Shown here piece after piece: positions 39,088 through 52,428 of a DNA stretch of 64,000 bases. The notes under the pieces are model-generated. The model saw nothing but the letters and a program-made list of their open reading frames with translations, was not told the DNA's origin and did not search any database. Position numbers and translations under genes: made by a program. Source of the DNA: Apilactobacillus apisilvae (lineage in GTDB: Bacteria; Bacillota; Bacilli; Lactobacillales; Lactobacillaceae); assembly GCF_023380225.1 (NCBI RefSeq), contig NZ_CP093362.1, positions 558,001 through 622,000 on the forward strand, written 5' to 3'. Every line of letters starts with the position of its first letter. The stretch's first letter is position 1.

Positions 39088-39160
39088 TGGAGGATACAGG
39101 GCTCGAACCTGTGACCTCCTGCTTGTAAGGCAGATGCTCTCCCAACTGAGCTAATCCTCC
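39088..39160 (-). tRNA. tRNA-Val (UAC)
   Basis: Anticodon TAC in CTTACAA; acceptor GGAGGAT/ATCCTCC. First tRNA after 5S rRNA. Confidence 0.97.
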
Positions 39161-39173
39161 ATAATTAAAATAG

Positions 39174-39290
39174 CGCGGCAACTTCCTACCCTTGCAAGAG
39201 GCGATCCTCTAACTACTCTCGGCGTTTAGAAGCTTAACTACTGTGTTCGGCATGGGAACAGGTGTATCCTTCTAGCTATCGCCACCACAC
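39174..39290 (-). rRNA. rrf: 5S ribosomal RNA
   Basis: About 117 nt; minus strand begins GTGTGGTGGCGATAGC and contains the conserved CCCATGCCGAACACAG core. Located between 23S and tRNA-Val. Ends are within a few bases. Confidence 0.97.
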
Positions 39291-39313
39291 TATTTTTCTA
39301 AAAGAACTTCGTT

Positions 39314-39343
39314 CTTTCAAAACTAGATATTATCATTTCTAAA
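39314..39343 (-). other. 3' arm of the 23S rRNA processing stem
   Basis: Complementary to 42398-42428 upstream of 23S over about 28 bp with one bulge (core AACTAGATATTAT). Expected RNase III/Mini-III substrate holding the pre-23S ends together. Confidence 0.8.
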
Positions 39344-39360
39344 TGAGAACAACCTTACTT

Positions 39361-42276
<2,916 letters not shown>

Positions 42277-42397
42277 CTGTTCATCACTTCGTGATGTTTG
42301 GTTAATTGAGTATAATACGAATAAAACTTTTTAAAAAACTCAAAATAACGCGGTGTTCTCGGTTAAAATTGTATTTAATACAAATTTTAATGTTAAT

Positions 42398-42428
42398 TTT
42401 AGAAATTAATAATATCTAGTTTTCAAAG
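42398..42428 (-). other. 5' arm of the 23S rRNA processing stem
   Basis: Pairs with 39314-39343 downstream of 23S (CTTTGAAAACTAGATATTAT against its near-perfect complement). Part of the 16S-23S spacer. Confidence 0.8.
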
Positions 42429-42454
42429 AACCAAGTTCAACACTTTCGTGTCAA

Positions 42455-42527
42455 TGGAGAATAGCGGAATCGAACCGCTGACCTCCTGCTTGCAAAGCAG
42501 GTGCTCTCCCAGCTGAGCTAATTCCCC
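42455..42527 (-). tRNA. tRNA-Ala (UGC)
   Basis: Anticodon TGC in TTTGCAA; acceptor GGGGAAT/ATTCTCC with one G-U pair. In the 16S-23S spacer. Confidence 0.97.
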
Positions 42528-42559
42528 ATATAAGGTTTTGTGGTAATCCACTAGTCCTA

Positions 42560-42634
42560 TGGGCCTAAATGGACTCGAACCATCGACCTCACGCTTATCA
42601 GGCGTGCGCTCTCAACCAACTGAGCTATAGGCCC
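42560..42634 (-). tRNA. tRNA-Ile (GAU)
   Basis: Anticodon GAT; identical to 37834-37908. First tRNA after 16S in the spacer. Confidence 0.97.
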
Positions 42635-42670
42635 AAAAAGCATAAGCTTCTTTTGAGAGTAAACCTCTCA

Positions 42671-42693
42671 AAACTGAATAAGATTGATAACCT
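42671..42693 (-). other. 3' arm of the 16S rRNA processing stem
   Basis: Pairs over 23 bp with 44403-44425 in the leader (one C-A mismatch and one G-U), flanking 16S; expected RNase III site. Confidence 0.8.
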
Positions 42694-42709
42694 AATGTAA
42701 GTTTCCGTA

Positions 42710-44293
<1,584 letters not shown>

Positions 44294-44470
44294 AGATGAA
44301 AAGCTTTTCTAGCTCATCAAATTAATTGTTTTTAAAAGCGAATTGACTTCGCTGTGTTTTAATTTCTTATAATCTAAATTATAAGAATCCTTACACATCA
44401 TCGATTATCAATCTTGTTCAGTTTTCAAAGATCTACTTATTAGTTATCCGCTTCATTGAGCAGCTCTTTA
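44294..44470 (-). other. 16S rRNA leader
   Basis: Non-coding leader between the proximal promoter and 16S. Holds the 5' processing-stem arm at 44403-44425 (pairs with 42671-42693). No gene is seen. Confidence 0.8.
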
Positions 44471-44499
44471 ATTATATCATGTTAACAACTTAACGTCAA
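44471..44499 (-). promoter_or_regulatory. rRNA promoter 1 (proximal)
   Basis: -35 TTGACG at 44499-44494, 17-bp spacer, -10 TATAAT at 44476-44471. Best -10 of the four tandem promoters. Confidence 0.85.
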
Positions 44500-44557
44500 C
44501 AACTTTTTATAATTATTTTTTATTGCCGTTTGCTTTATCAGCAACGCAACAATAATT

Positions 44558-44586
44558 ATTATGCCATCTTTACAAGTAAAAGTCAA
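44558..44586 (-). promoter_or_regulatory. rRNA promoter 2
   Basis: -35 TTGACT at 44586-44581, 17-bp spacer, -10 CATAAT at 44563-44558. Confidence 0.8.
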
Positions 44587-44642
44587 TAACTTTTTTAATT
44601 ATTTTTTAAATAACTAATTTGCTATTTTTAACAACAAATAAA

Positions 44643-44671
44643 ATAATAACAAGTTAAATAATAAAAGTCAA
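44643..44671 (-). promoter_or_regulatory. rRNA promoter 3 (candidate)
   Basis: -35 TTGACT at 44671-44666 within TTGTTGACT, 17-bp spacer, -10 TATTAT at 44648-44643. Confidence 0.65.
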
Positions 44672-44715
44672 CAAGTTATTTTATTTAATATGTAGTCTAA
44701 ATGACAACAAAAATA

Positions 44716-44744
44716 ATAATATCAATAAATGAATAAATAGTCAA
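44716..44744 (-). promoter_or_regulatory. rRNA promoter 4 (candidate, most distal)
   Basis: -35 TTGACT at 44744-44739 within TTGTTGACT, 17-bp spacer, -10 TATTAT at 44721-44716. Confidence 0.6.
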
Positions 44745-44827
44745 CAATAATTTTAATATACTGATTTTATGAAGAAAAACTATGATAAATTAAATTATTT
44801 AAATTATTATTGAATTTTAAATAAAAA

Positions 44828-44875
44828 TTGACCTGCAAAAATTAAACAATTATTTGTCCAACTTTTGCAGGTCAA
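44828..44875 (-). terminator. Terminator after ltaS
   Basis: Perfect 13-bp inverted repeat TTGACCTGCAAAA (44828-44840) and its complement (44863-44875), 22-base loop, followed on the minus strand by TTTTTATTT. Unusually large loop. Lies between ltaS and the rRNA promoters. Confidence 0.75.
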
Positions 44876-44906
44876 TTAATATACATAAATACAGAATGAT
44901 TTTTTC

Positions 44907-46970
44907 TTATTTTTTTAATTCAGGTGCATTTGTAGTATATAAGTTATCTGTATTATTTTTGCGAAGTTTACTTAATAAACTTGATTTTTTATCTTTATCA
45001 ATTTTATCCAGTTGTTTCATAGCTGATGAATACTTATAATTAAAATCTTTTTTATTAACTTTAGTAAAACCTTTAGGATTATAAAATCTTAGTAAATCTC
45101 CTAATATTACTTTATCAGATAATGATAATTCAGTTGTAACATGATTTTGCATTGATTTAATCTCTTTTTGTTGGGAAGGATTTGGATTAATTACAGAACC
45201 ATTTTCAGTATTATACACTGTCCCACCAATAATAGTGTATTTAGGAGAGACTAAATCACCGTTTCTAAATGCTACAACTTGGCTTCTATTTGGTGATAAT
45301 AAATCATTTCCAAATTGAATAGTATTATCATCCTTAATGCCTAATAGATGAAGTAATGTTGGTAGAACATCAATTTCTCCACCATAAGTGTGATCAATTC
45401 CACCCTTTAGTCCATTCATATGAATCATAAATGGAACTTTTTGAAATTGTGCTAAGTCATAACTTGTAATATTTTTCTTATGAAGTAATTGTGCAATTGC
45501 TGGCCTATGGTTATTGGAAATACCATAATGATCACCATACAAAACAATCATACTATTTTTCATAAGTCCAGTTTTATTTAAATAATTTACAAATTCACCA
45601 AAAGCCTGGTCTAGATAATGAGCAGTTTGTACATATGGATCAACCGTATCATCACCAGTTTTAGTAGCTGGGAATGAAATATTCTGCTTATCTAATTCAT
45701 ATGGATAATGATTAGTTAAAGTAATTAATTTAGCATAGAATGGTTGTGGTAATTTTTGAATATACTTGGCTGAATCTTTAAAGAATATCTTATCTTTCAA
45801 ACCATAACCTACGCTATAAGATGGTTTTTCAGTATAATAGTCAGAATCGAAGAAATATTGATATCCCCAGGACTTGTAAGTATTATCACGATTCCAAAAA
45901 CTAGGAACATCCCCATGAAAAGCAGCAGTGCTATATCCACGTTGAGATAAGATAGCAGGAGCAGCTTGGTAAGTATTCTGAGTACCATAACTAACCATTG
46001 CAGAACCTTGTGGCAATCCAAACAATGAATTTTCTAACATCATTTCAGCATCAGAAGTCTTTCCTTGAGACACCTGATGATAAAAATTATCAAATGATAG
46101 AGTATTTTTATTACCATAAAATTTATTCAAGTTAGGTGTAACTTCTTTTCCATCAACTTTATAGTTAATCAAAAATTGTTGGAAACTTTCCAAATGAATT
46201 ACAAAGACATTTTTACCTTTTGCTTTACCGAAGTATTCCATATTAGGACTACTACGATTCTTTTTCAAATAATCTAAGACCGGCTTAATATCAGATGGTT
46301 TTGCTTCTGATCTAGTCTTACTTTCTTTATAAGTCTGATAACCATTAAAAGCAGCATATTCATTTAATCCTAAATATTTAACAATATAATTATTATCAAA
46401 AGTTCTGGTTAACAGTCCTGAACGATTGGCATTAGCAATCCCAAACTCAGCAAAGATTAAAACAAATGACAATATGGTCATTGCAAAAGCATTTTTCTTT
46501 TTAAATGGTGAATGATCTACCTTAATAAATTTAAATAAGAGTAAAATGATTAATACAATAATATCTAAAAAAACAATGAAGTCTAGTGGATGAATAATTT
46601 CAGCTAGACTCTTGCCTAGATTGTTTTGAACATCACCAGATCCTTTAATAACTCCAAATGATAGAAAATCAGAAAATTCACGGTAATATACAATATTAGC
46701 AAATAACCAAATTGATTCAATTAAATCAATAATGAGCATCAGCCAATAAGCTAGTTTTCCTTTAAAATATAAAGCAATTCCAAAAATAAGCAAAGCTGCC
46801 GGAATTGGATTAATTGCTAATAGAAAATTTTGAATTCCTCCCTTAGCACCTAAAGTAAAGTCAACATTATATGCAAAATAAGTTTTTAACCAAAAAAGTG
46901 CAACAATTAATACAAAAAAGCCAAATTTTGTATTAAGAAATCTTCTACTTTTTTTAATGTTACTGGACAT
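44907..46970 (-). CDS. ltaS: Lipoteichoic acid synthase (LtaS family)
   Basis: 687 residues. Polymerises glycerol-phosphate from phosphatidylglycerol on the glycolipid anchor outside the membrane. Five membrane helices lie in the first 180 residues. The extracellular sulfatase-like domain has Glu261 in VFVIHLESFQQF as metal ligand and the catalytic Thr305 in SQGKTSDAEM. HGDVPSFWNRDNTYKSWGY and LYGDHYGISNNHRP carry further metal and substrate residues. ATG 46970 has GGAGG 8 nt upstream; a TTG two codons earlier is less likely. Last gene of a lafA–lafB–flippase-like–ltaS series. Confidence 0.95.
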   Translation of the reverse strand: MSSNIKKSRRFLNTKFGFFVLIVALFWLKTYFAYNVDFTLGAKGGIQNFLLAINPIPAALLIFGIALYFKGKLAYWLMLIIDLIESIWLFANIVYYREFSDFLSFGVIKGSGDVQNNLGKSLAEIIHPLDFIVFLDIIVLIILLLFKFIKVDHSPFKKKNAFAMTILSFVLIFAEFGIANANRSGLLTRTFDNNYIVKYLGLNEYAAFNGYQTYKESKTRSEAKPSDIKPVLDYLKKNRSSPNMEYFGKAKGKNVFVIHLESFQQFLINYKVDGKEVTPNLNKFYGNKNTLSFDNFYHQVSQGKTSDAEMMLENSLFGLPQGSAMVSYGTQNTYQAAPAILSQRGYSTAAFHGDVPSFWNRDNTYKSWGYQYFFDSDYYTEKPSYSVGYGLKDKIFFKDSAKYIQKLPQPFYAKLITLTNHYPYELDKQNISFPATKTGDDTVDPYVQTAHYLDQAFGEFVNYLNKTGLMKNSMIVLYGDHYGISNNHRPAIAQLLHKKNITSYDLAQFQKVPFMIHMNGLKGGIDHTYGGEIDVLPTLLHLLGIKDDNTIQFGNDLLSPNRSQVVAFRNGDLVSPKYTIIGGTVYNTENGSVINPNPSQQKEIKSMQNHVTTELSLSDKVILGDLLRFYNPKGFTKVNKKDFNYKYSSAMKQLDKIDKDKKSSLLSKLRKNNTDNLYTTNAPELKK

Positions 46971-46994
46971 TATCAATGCCTCCGAAAATAAATT

Positions 46995-48023
46995 TTATTT
47001 GTTATCTATATTCTTACTAACCTTATCAGGTTTAATAAATAAAGCGATAGCTCCTAGAATCATACCCAAATAATAAGTTAATAGTCGCCAAATCATTAAG
47101 GCCAATACTAACTTAGTACTATTAGTGATATAGCTTTTAAATAAAGCCTCAAAACTATACTCTGCTCCACCAGCTCCACCTGGAATTGGAAATAAAGATA
47201 TAATCATGAAAATCAAAACATGTAAACTAACAACTACAATAATATTAACTTTATTAAAACCTAAAGAAAGCATAATAAAGTATGGAATCAGATAGTAAAA
47301 TGCTAGCTGGAAAAAAGTAACAAGAATAATTTTAAACATTAATTTCCATTGCTTAGCAATTTTTATACTTTCTTGATGAAATGTATCAACCTTATCGTCA
47401 ATTAAATTTTTAATTTTATTAAAACGTTCATTACTAACAAAAAAGTGAAGTGGTTTAATAATCGTATCAATCATTTTCTTTGTAAAAGAGTACCAATACA
47501 TAATCAAGATTAATAAGGCAATAACAAATAAATGAATAATAAAGCCAAATACAACAAATATAGCCAAATAATGCAATTTTTCTTCAATGTAATGAAATCC
47601 AATAATTAAGCTCAACAAAAAATTAATCACAATCATTCCTTGAAAAATTATAAATTTCATTAATAAAGCTGAGCTAGCTTTACCGGCGTCTACACCAGTT
47701 TGGACTAGAACATATAGTTGACCAGGTTGACCACCGGAAGAAAATGGCGTAATACCATTAAACAGCTGTTCTACTAAGGGCACTCTTAGAGCATCTTTAA
47801 ACGTAAAATGTTTAGATTGGGTATCTACAATCATTTTGGTAATAATTGCTTCTAATCCTAAGTACAAAGCCATACAAATAACAGCTACTAAAATCCACCA
47901 CCAATTAATAGTGAAGAAGTCTTTAACTAGTATATTTATTTCTATATCTCTAATAAAATACCAAAATATAAAGGCTCCAAATAAAAACATACAGATAAAA
48001 GTAATTATATTCTTTTTAGACAT
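46995..48023 (-). CDS. Flippase-like membrane protein (LPG synthase TM / UPF0104 family)
   Basis: 342 residues with about eight membrane helices. PFSSGGQPGQLYVLVQTGV near 98-116 and FPIPGGAGGAEYSFEALF near 275-292 are typical for the lysylphosphatidylglycerol synthase transmembrane family (PF03706). It lacks the cytosolic aminoacyl-transfer domain of MprF, so it is not a lysyl-PG synthase. Related proteins are thought to move lipids or lipid-linked sugars. Placed between the glycolipid glycosyltransferases and ltaS, it could flip the LTA glycolipid anchor. That role is inferred from position only. Its SD is inside the end of lafB. Confidence 0.85.
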   Translation of the reverse strand: MSKKNIITFICMFLFGAFIFWYFIRDIEINILVKDFFTINWWWILVAVICMALYLGLEAIITKMIVDTQSKHFTFKDALRVPLVEQLFNGITPFSSGGQPGQLYVLVQTGVDAGKASSALLMKFIIFQGMIVINFLLSLIIGFHYIEEKLHYLAIFVVFGFIIHLFVIALLILIMYWYSFTKKMIDTIIKPLHFFVSNERFNKIKNLIDDKVDTFHQESIKIAKQWKLMFKIILVTFFQLAFYYLIPYFIMLSLGFNKVNIIVVVSLHVLIFMIISLFPIPGGAGGAEYSFEALFKSYITNSTKLVLALMIWRLLTYYLGMILGAIALFIKPDKVSKNIDNK

Positions 48024-48025
48024 AT

Positions 48026-49048
48026 TTAACCTTCTTTTAATTGTGATATGTAAAAATCATACCAAATTGAAGCTAAGTGATTTTCTGAATAGTATTTAGA
48101 TGCATTTATTGATTTTTGAGACATTTCTGATAAATACTTAGAATCATTTTTTAATTTTTTCAATTCGTAATTCATATCATTAAAATTGTCGAATGGAACA
48201 TAATATCCTTCAATAATTTCTTTGTACAAATCAAGGTGCCTTAACATCACGGGTGTTCCACATGAAAATGCTTCTAAAACTGACATTGGAAATAATTCAT
48301 TATAGGAAGGTAATAAAAATAAATCAGCGATATTATAATATTTAAAAATCAAATCACGATCAACAATTCCCGGAAAGAAAAGATTCTTCGGTGGATTATC
48401 AACCAAAGCTTTCAATTCTTTATAACCATCTGTAATTTTACCAAATGAAAAACCACCGGCCCATATAAATTTAACATCTGGATTGGCTTCAGCCAATCTA
48501 GCAAAATCTAAAACACCTTTTCTAGTTTGAACTTGTCCGGTACTTGCAACTATAAAGTCACTATCTTTATACTCTAATTTATGTCTAATTGAATTTTTCT
48601 CATTATTGTTCAACGGATAAAATTCCTTTTTACTAACGAAATTAGGAATATAGGTAATTCGGCTTTTAGGAATTCCATATTTTTCCAACTTTGGAATAAA
48701 AGTTGGATTTACCACTACAATATGATCCATTCTTTTATAAAAAGCAATTACATATTTATAAAATATCCATTTAATAGGTTTAGGAAGATGAAGACTTCCT
48801 TCCAATGTTTCAGGTAAAAAATGAACATAACCAATTTTTCTACCACGTTTTGCAAAAAAAGTTGAAAAATAATAACTAGGATTTATTGTATGATAATGTG
48901 TTATATCTGATTTACTATGTTTATTGATTTCAATATTAAAATCATTTGGAAAATGTTTTTTTAACATCCGAATCAATTCAAGATATGCGCTCCCAACTCC
49001 TTGCCCTTTTACTTTATCGGCAGTTGAGAACATATTTATGTTTAACAT
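48026..49048 (-). CDS. lafB: Glycolipid glycosyltransferase, GT4 (LafB-like)
   Basis: 340 residues, GT-B fold. Begins MLNINMFSTADKVKGQGVGSAY with the glycine acceptor loop; IVASTGQVQTRKGVLDFARLA near 163-183 starts the nucleotide-sugar domain, and PSYNELFPMSVLEAFSCGTPV near 250-270 holds the EX7E pattern. By position after LafA it should add the second hexose to monohexosyl-diacylglycerol to make the LTA anchor glycolipid. Whether it adds glucose or galactose, and the linkage, cannot be seen. SD AAGGAGG before the ATG. Two nt from the next gene. Confidence 0.85.
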   Translation of the reverse strand: MLNINMFSTADKVKGQGVGSAYLELIRMLKKHFPNDFNIEINKHSKSDITHYHTINPSYYFSTFFAKRGRKIGYVHFLPETLEGSLHLPKPIKWIFYKYVIAFYKRMDHIVVVNPTFIPKLEKYGIPKSRITYIPNFVSKKEFYPLNNNEKNSIRHKLEYKDSDFIVASTGQVQTRKGVLDFARLAEANPDVKFIWAGGFSFGKITDGYKELKALVDNPPKNLFFPGIVDRDLIFKYYNIADLFLLPSYNELFPMSVLEAFSCGTPVMLRHLDLYKEIIEGYYVPFDNFNDMNYELKKLKNDSKYLSEMSQKSINASKYYSENHLASIWYDFYISQLKEG

Positions 49049-49057
49049 AAGTCCTCC

Positions 49058-50245
49058 TTAATCACTGATTCTTGTAGAATCACTAACTTGATTGTTATAT
49101 TCTATCTGTGCATTTTTATAAAAAGCAATCACTCGATTAGCAAAATTTTCGGCAGAAATTTCGTGAAGCTTATTAGACCTAATCTCATCAGCATTATTTT
49201 CATCAATAATAATTTTATTAGATAAATAAGCAAGAATGTCATTTATAAATTCAGTTTTATTTTTAAAAGTCATCCCAAGAGCTTTACTATCCAATAAATT
49301 TTTAGTATAAGGCCCTTCTGTAACAACAACTTTAACACCTGAAGCCATCGCTTCAATATAAGTTAGTCCCTGTGATTCAGAACTAGAAGCAGAAATGAAC
49401 AAATCAGCAATATGATAGTAGGCACTAATTTCATCATTACTAATTTCACCGATAAATTTTACATGATTCTCTAAATGCATATCGTGAGACTGCTTTTCTA
49501 AATCGTTTCTAGCAGGTCCATCCCCTACTATCAACAGCTGAGCTTTTGGTTTATTAACTAAAATTTCAGGCATAATATCGATTAGTTCAGAGATGTTCTT
49601 TTCATATGCCAAACGACTAACTGATAATAAGATTTGAACATCGTTTTCATAACCTAAATTAGCTTTTAAATCATAATTTTCATTTAAACCAAACTTATTA
49701 ATATTTACTCCAGTTGGTATAATTCGAATTGGACTTTTAACTCCATAGCGAACTAGCGTATCTAGAACACGTGTACTAGGTGCAACTACTCCAGACATAT
49801 TATGACAAAAAGCCAAAGTAGCATCTTTAACATGAACTGGCTTCAATAACTTACCATTAGCAACATAATGCAAATAATCTTCATACATAGTGTGATAAGT
49901 ATGTAAACAAGGAATTCTTAAAAATTTAGATACAAATTTACCAATAATGCCCATTGAAAATTCAGTTTGCGTATGAATTATATCTAAGTTTAATTTTTTG
50001 GCAATTTGATAAGCCTGAAACATCCCTCTAACTGCAATTCTACGATCAGTAAAAGAAACAAACGGAATACTAGAAAATCTAAAGATATTTTTTTCGTAAT
50101 CATTTTTAGATACATGAGGATCAGTTGTTGTAAAAATATAAACTTGATGGCCATTTAATTCTAATTGATCTTTTAACGTTTTGATTGAAGTTGCAACACC
50201 ACTGACTTGTGGAAAATAAGTATCAGTAAATATTCCAATGTTCAA
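49058..50245 (-). CDS. lafA: 1,2-diacylglycerol 3-glucosyltransferase, GT4 (LafA-like)
   Basis: 395 residues, GT-B glycosyltransferase acting at the inner membrane face. N-terminal MNIGIFTDTYFPQVSGVATS has the conserved PxxxGV loop, HTQTEFSMGIIGKF and HTYHTMYEDYLHY follow, and the donor domain has LLSVSRLAYEKNISELID and SSSESQGLTYIEAMASGVKVV with EX7E. It resembles LafA/DGlcDAG synthase which glucosylates diacylglycerol as the first step of the LTA anchor. Start TTG with AAGGGGGG 7 nt before it. First gene of the LTA locus; a terminator of ptsI lies upstream. Confidence 0.88.
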   Translation of the reverse strand: MNIGIFTDTYFPQVSGVATSIKTLKDQLELNGHQVYIFTTTDPHVSKNDYEKNIFRFSSIPFVSFTDRRIAVRGMFQAYQIAKKLNLDIIHTQTEFSMGIIGKFVSKFLRIPCLHTYHTMYEDYLHYVANGKLLKPVHVKDATLAFCHNMSGVVAPSTRVLDTLVRYGVKSPIRIIPTGVNINKFGLNENYDLKANLGYENDVQILLSVSRLAYEKNISELIDIMPEILVNKPKAQLLIVGDGPARNDLEKQSHDMHLENHVKFIGEISNDEISAYYHIADLFISASSSESQGLTYIEAMASGVKVVVTEGPYTKNLLDSKALGMTFKNKTEFINDILAYLSNKIIIDENNADEIRSNKLHEISAENFANRVIAFYKNAQIEYNNQVSDSTRISD

Positions 50246-50320
50246 AATTAACCCCCCTTAAACTTAATAATTAATTGTAATTATATGGTTTTGATGTTTT
50301 CTTTGCAAATAATAGAATAA

Positions 50321-50352
50321 AAAAAGAGCTAAAGGATTTCTAATTCCTTTAG
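50321..50352 (-). terminator. Terminator after ptsI
   Basis: Minus-strand stem CTAAAGGA (50352-50345 complementing 50336-50329), 8-base loop, then CTCTTTTTTT. Confidence 0.83.
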
Positions 50353-50363
50353 TCCAAAAAACA

Positions 50364-52088
50364 TTAAATTTTAATAAAACTTCTTTCTATTTTAATAACA
50401 TCTTTTACTGTTCCAGCATTTTTAATGACATTTTCAGTCATTTTTTGCATTACATTATAATCAATTAAACTAAGTAATGCCTTAACATCCAAAGTAGAAT
50501 TAATATTCATTGAAAAATTCTTTATTCCCATTCCAACAAGCAATGGTAAAGCATAACGATTACATGCCATTTCTCCACAGACGGATACTTCAACATTATA
50601 TGCATTAGCCACGTTAGCAATTCTTTCCATTAATCTTAATAAAGCAGGATTTAACGGACTATCCAATGCAGCTACTGTTGGATTACCACGGTCAGCAGCC
50701 ATTACATATTGAATTAAATCGTTTGTCCCAATACTAATAAAATCTACTTTTTTAATAAATTGATCAATCATAATTGCAACTGAAGGCACTTCAACCATTA
50801 TTCCTAACTTAACATCTTTATAGAGAATACCAGATTTTTTTAAATTTTCTTTTTCTTCTTTAAAAACTTTTTTTACAGCACATAATTCATCTAATTCAGA
50901 AATCATAGGAAACATAATGGATAAATTACCATAAATTGAAGCCCTAAGGAGTGCCCTAATCTGTGTTCTAAAAATATCTAATCTAGATAGACTAAATCTA
51001 ATTGAACGATTTCCTAAAAATGGATTCACTTCTCCTGAAAATTCATTTTCTAGGTAAGAAACCTGCTTATCCCCACCAATATCTAAAGTTCTAATTACAA
51101 CTGATTTATCTCCCATTGATTTTAAGATAAATTTATAAACATTGAATTGTTCCTCTTCTGTTGGTAATGTATCTGAATCAATATACAAGTACTCAGTTCG
51201 ATATAAACCGATCCCATCAATCATATAGTTTTTCAATAAGTCCACTTCTTTAGGACTAGAGATATTAGCATTAATACTAATTAAGTTACCATTCTTTGTG
51301 AAAGCCTCACGTTTTTTTAACTTATCTAACGGCTTTTCTGTAGCATTATACTTAGTAATTTTTGTTTTATATTGAGATAATAGTTTTTCACTCGGGTCAA
51401 TAATAACATCTCCAGACATTCCATTAACAATAATTGAATCGTTAGAGTTAACGTTAGAACTAACATTATTTAAGCCGAAAACTGAAGGTATATTTAATGA
51501 TCTAGTTAATATGGCAGAATGAGAAGTACTAGTTCCTAAATCGGCAATTACGCCTTTGACATTTTTATTACTTAACTGAATGATATCATTAGGTGTTAGA
51601 TCTTCTGAAACTACTATAACTGGTGATTGGATTAATGCTAAATCAGACATAGGTTTATTTAATAGATATGTTAATAATCGTTTTTCAACATCTTTAATAT
51701 CTTTAACTTTGTCCAAAATAAACTTATCAGGGCCTGAGTCTTTTATAGATATGATTTGCATTTCTAAGAATTCATGTAAAGCAGTCTCAGCATTAACTTT
51801 ATCATCTAATATAATACTAGTTACTTTATCAAAAAAGCTAGGACTTGAAATTAAATTAGCTTGCAATTTAAAAGTTTCAGAAGAAGCAGAACCCATGTTA
51901 GTTATTACAACTTCTTCAATTTTATTTAAATCTTTAATGGCTTGTTTAATTGCCTTTTTTAAACGTTTTATTTCCTTTTTAGGATTACCAATCATCATTC
52001 TTGAAAAAGATAAATTAGGATGAACTAACTTATATGCATTAGCAATTGCATAGCCTTTGCTAGCAGCAATCCCCTCATACCTCAACAT
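50364..52088 (-). CDS. ptsI: Phosphoenolpyruvate-protein phosphotransferase (PTS enzyme I)
   Basis: 574 residues. Transfers phosphate from PEP to HPr. His190 in TSTSHSAILTR is the phosphorylated residue. LYRTEYLYIDSDTLPTEEEQ near 291-310, VVIRTLDIGGDKQ and VSVCGEMACNRYALPLLVG near 497-515 (catalytic Cys) form the PEP-binding barrel. Start ATG follows the ptsH stop by two bases. In obligately heterofermentative relatives, enzyme I may be retained mainly for signalling; no EII gene is present in this window. Confidence 0.98.
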   Translation of the reverse strand: MLRYEGIAASKGYAIANAYKLVHPNLSFSRMMIGNPKKEIKRLKKAIKQAIKDLNKIEEVVITNMGSASSETFKLQANLISSPSFFDKVTSIILDDKVNAETALHEFLEMQIISIKDSGPDKFILDKVKDIKDVEKRLLTYLLNKPMSDLALIQSPVIVVSEDLTPNDIIQLSNKNVKGVIADLGTSTSHSAILTRSLNIPSVFGLNNVSSNVNSNDSIIVNGMSGDVIIDPSEKLLSQYKTKITKYNATEKPLDKLKKREAFTKNGNLISINANISSPKEVDLLKNYMIDGIGLYRTEYLYIDSDTLPTEEEQFNVYKFILKSMGDKSVVIRTLDIGGDKQVSYLENEFSGEVNPFLGNRSIRFSLSRLDIFRTQIRALLRASIYGNLSIMFPMISELDELCAVKKVFKEEKENLKKSGILYKDVKLGIMVEVPSVAIMIDQFIKKVDFISIGTNDLIQYVMAADRGNPTVAALDSPLNPALLRLMERIANVANAYNVEVSVCGEMACNRYALPLLVGMGIKNFSMNINSTLDVKALLSLIDYNVMQKMTENVIKNAGTVKDVIKIERSFIKI

Positions 52089-52090
52089 AC

Positions 52091-52357
52091 CTACTCAGTT
52101 AAACCTTCTTCTTTAAAAGATTTTTTGATGGCTTCAATTGCACTCTTTTCATCTTCACCATCAGCAGAAACTGTAATATCAGCATTTTGGCCAACACCTA
52201 GTGACATAACACCCATAATAGATTTTAAATCAACTGATTTACCTTGATATATCAAATCTAACTCTGAGTTAAATTTACTTGCGGTTTGAACTAACAAAGT
52301 TGCAGGACGTGCATGAATTCCAGTTTCTGAAATTATTTTAAAATTACATTTTTCCAT
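52091..52357 (-). CDS. ptsH: Phosphocarrier protein HPr
   Basis: 88 residues, full length. His15 in [10 protein letters not shown] accepts phosphate from enzyme I. Ser46 in [14 protein letters not shown] is the site phosphorylated by HPr kinase, so both catalytic and CcpA-signalling functions look intact. SD AAGGAGA 8 nt from the ATG. First gene of the ptsHI operon. Confidence 0.98.
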   Translation of the reverse strand: MEKCNFKIISETGIHARPATLLVQTASKFNSELDLIYQGKSVDLKSIMGVMSLGVGQNADITVSADGEDEKSAIEAIKKSFKEEGLTE

Positions 52358-52393
52358 TAAAAAAATCTCCTTTTTAACATTCTAATTAAATTT

Positions 52394-52422
52394 AGAATAT
52401 CAATTAATTTTATAAAATACAA
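52394..52422 (-). promoter_or_regulatory. Candidate ptsHI promoter
   Basis: -35 TTGTAT at 52422-52417, 17-bp spacer, -10 TATTCT at 52399-52394, about 40 bp before the ptsH start. Confidence 0.45.
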
Positions 52423-52428
52423 GATTTA

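Noticed and set aside
46995..48023. Annotation as MprF lysyl-phosphatidylglycerol synthase
   Set aside because: Only the transmembrane part of that family is present; the C-terminal aminoacyl-transfer domain is missing at 342 residues.
51580..52023. 147-codon plus-strand frame
   Set aside because: Antisense to the N-terminal half of ptsI, whose motifs are clear on the other strand.
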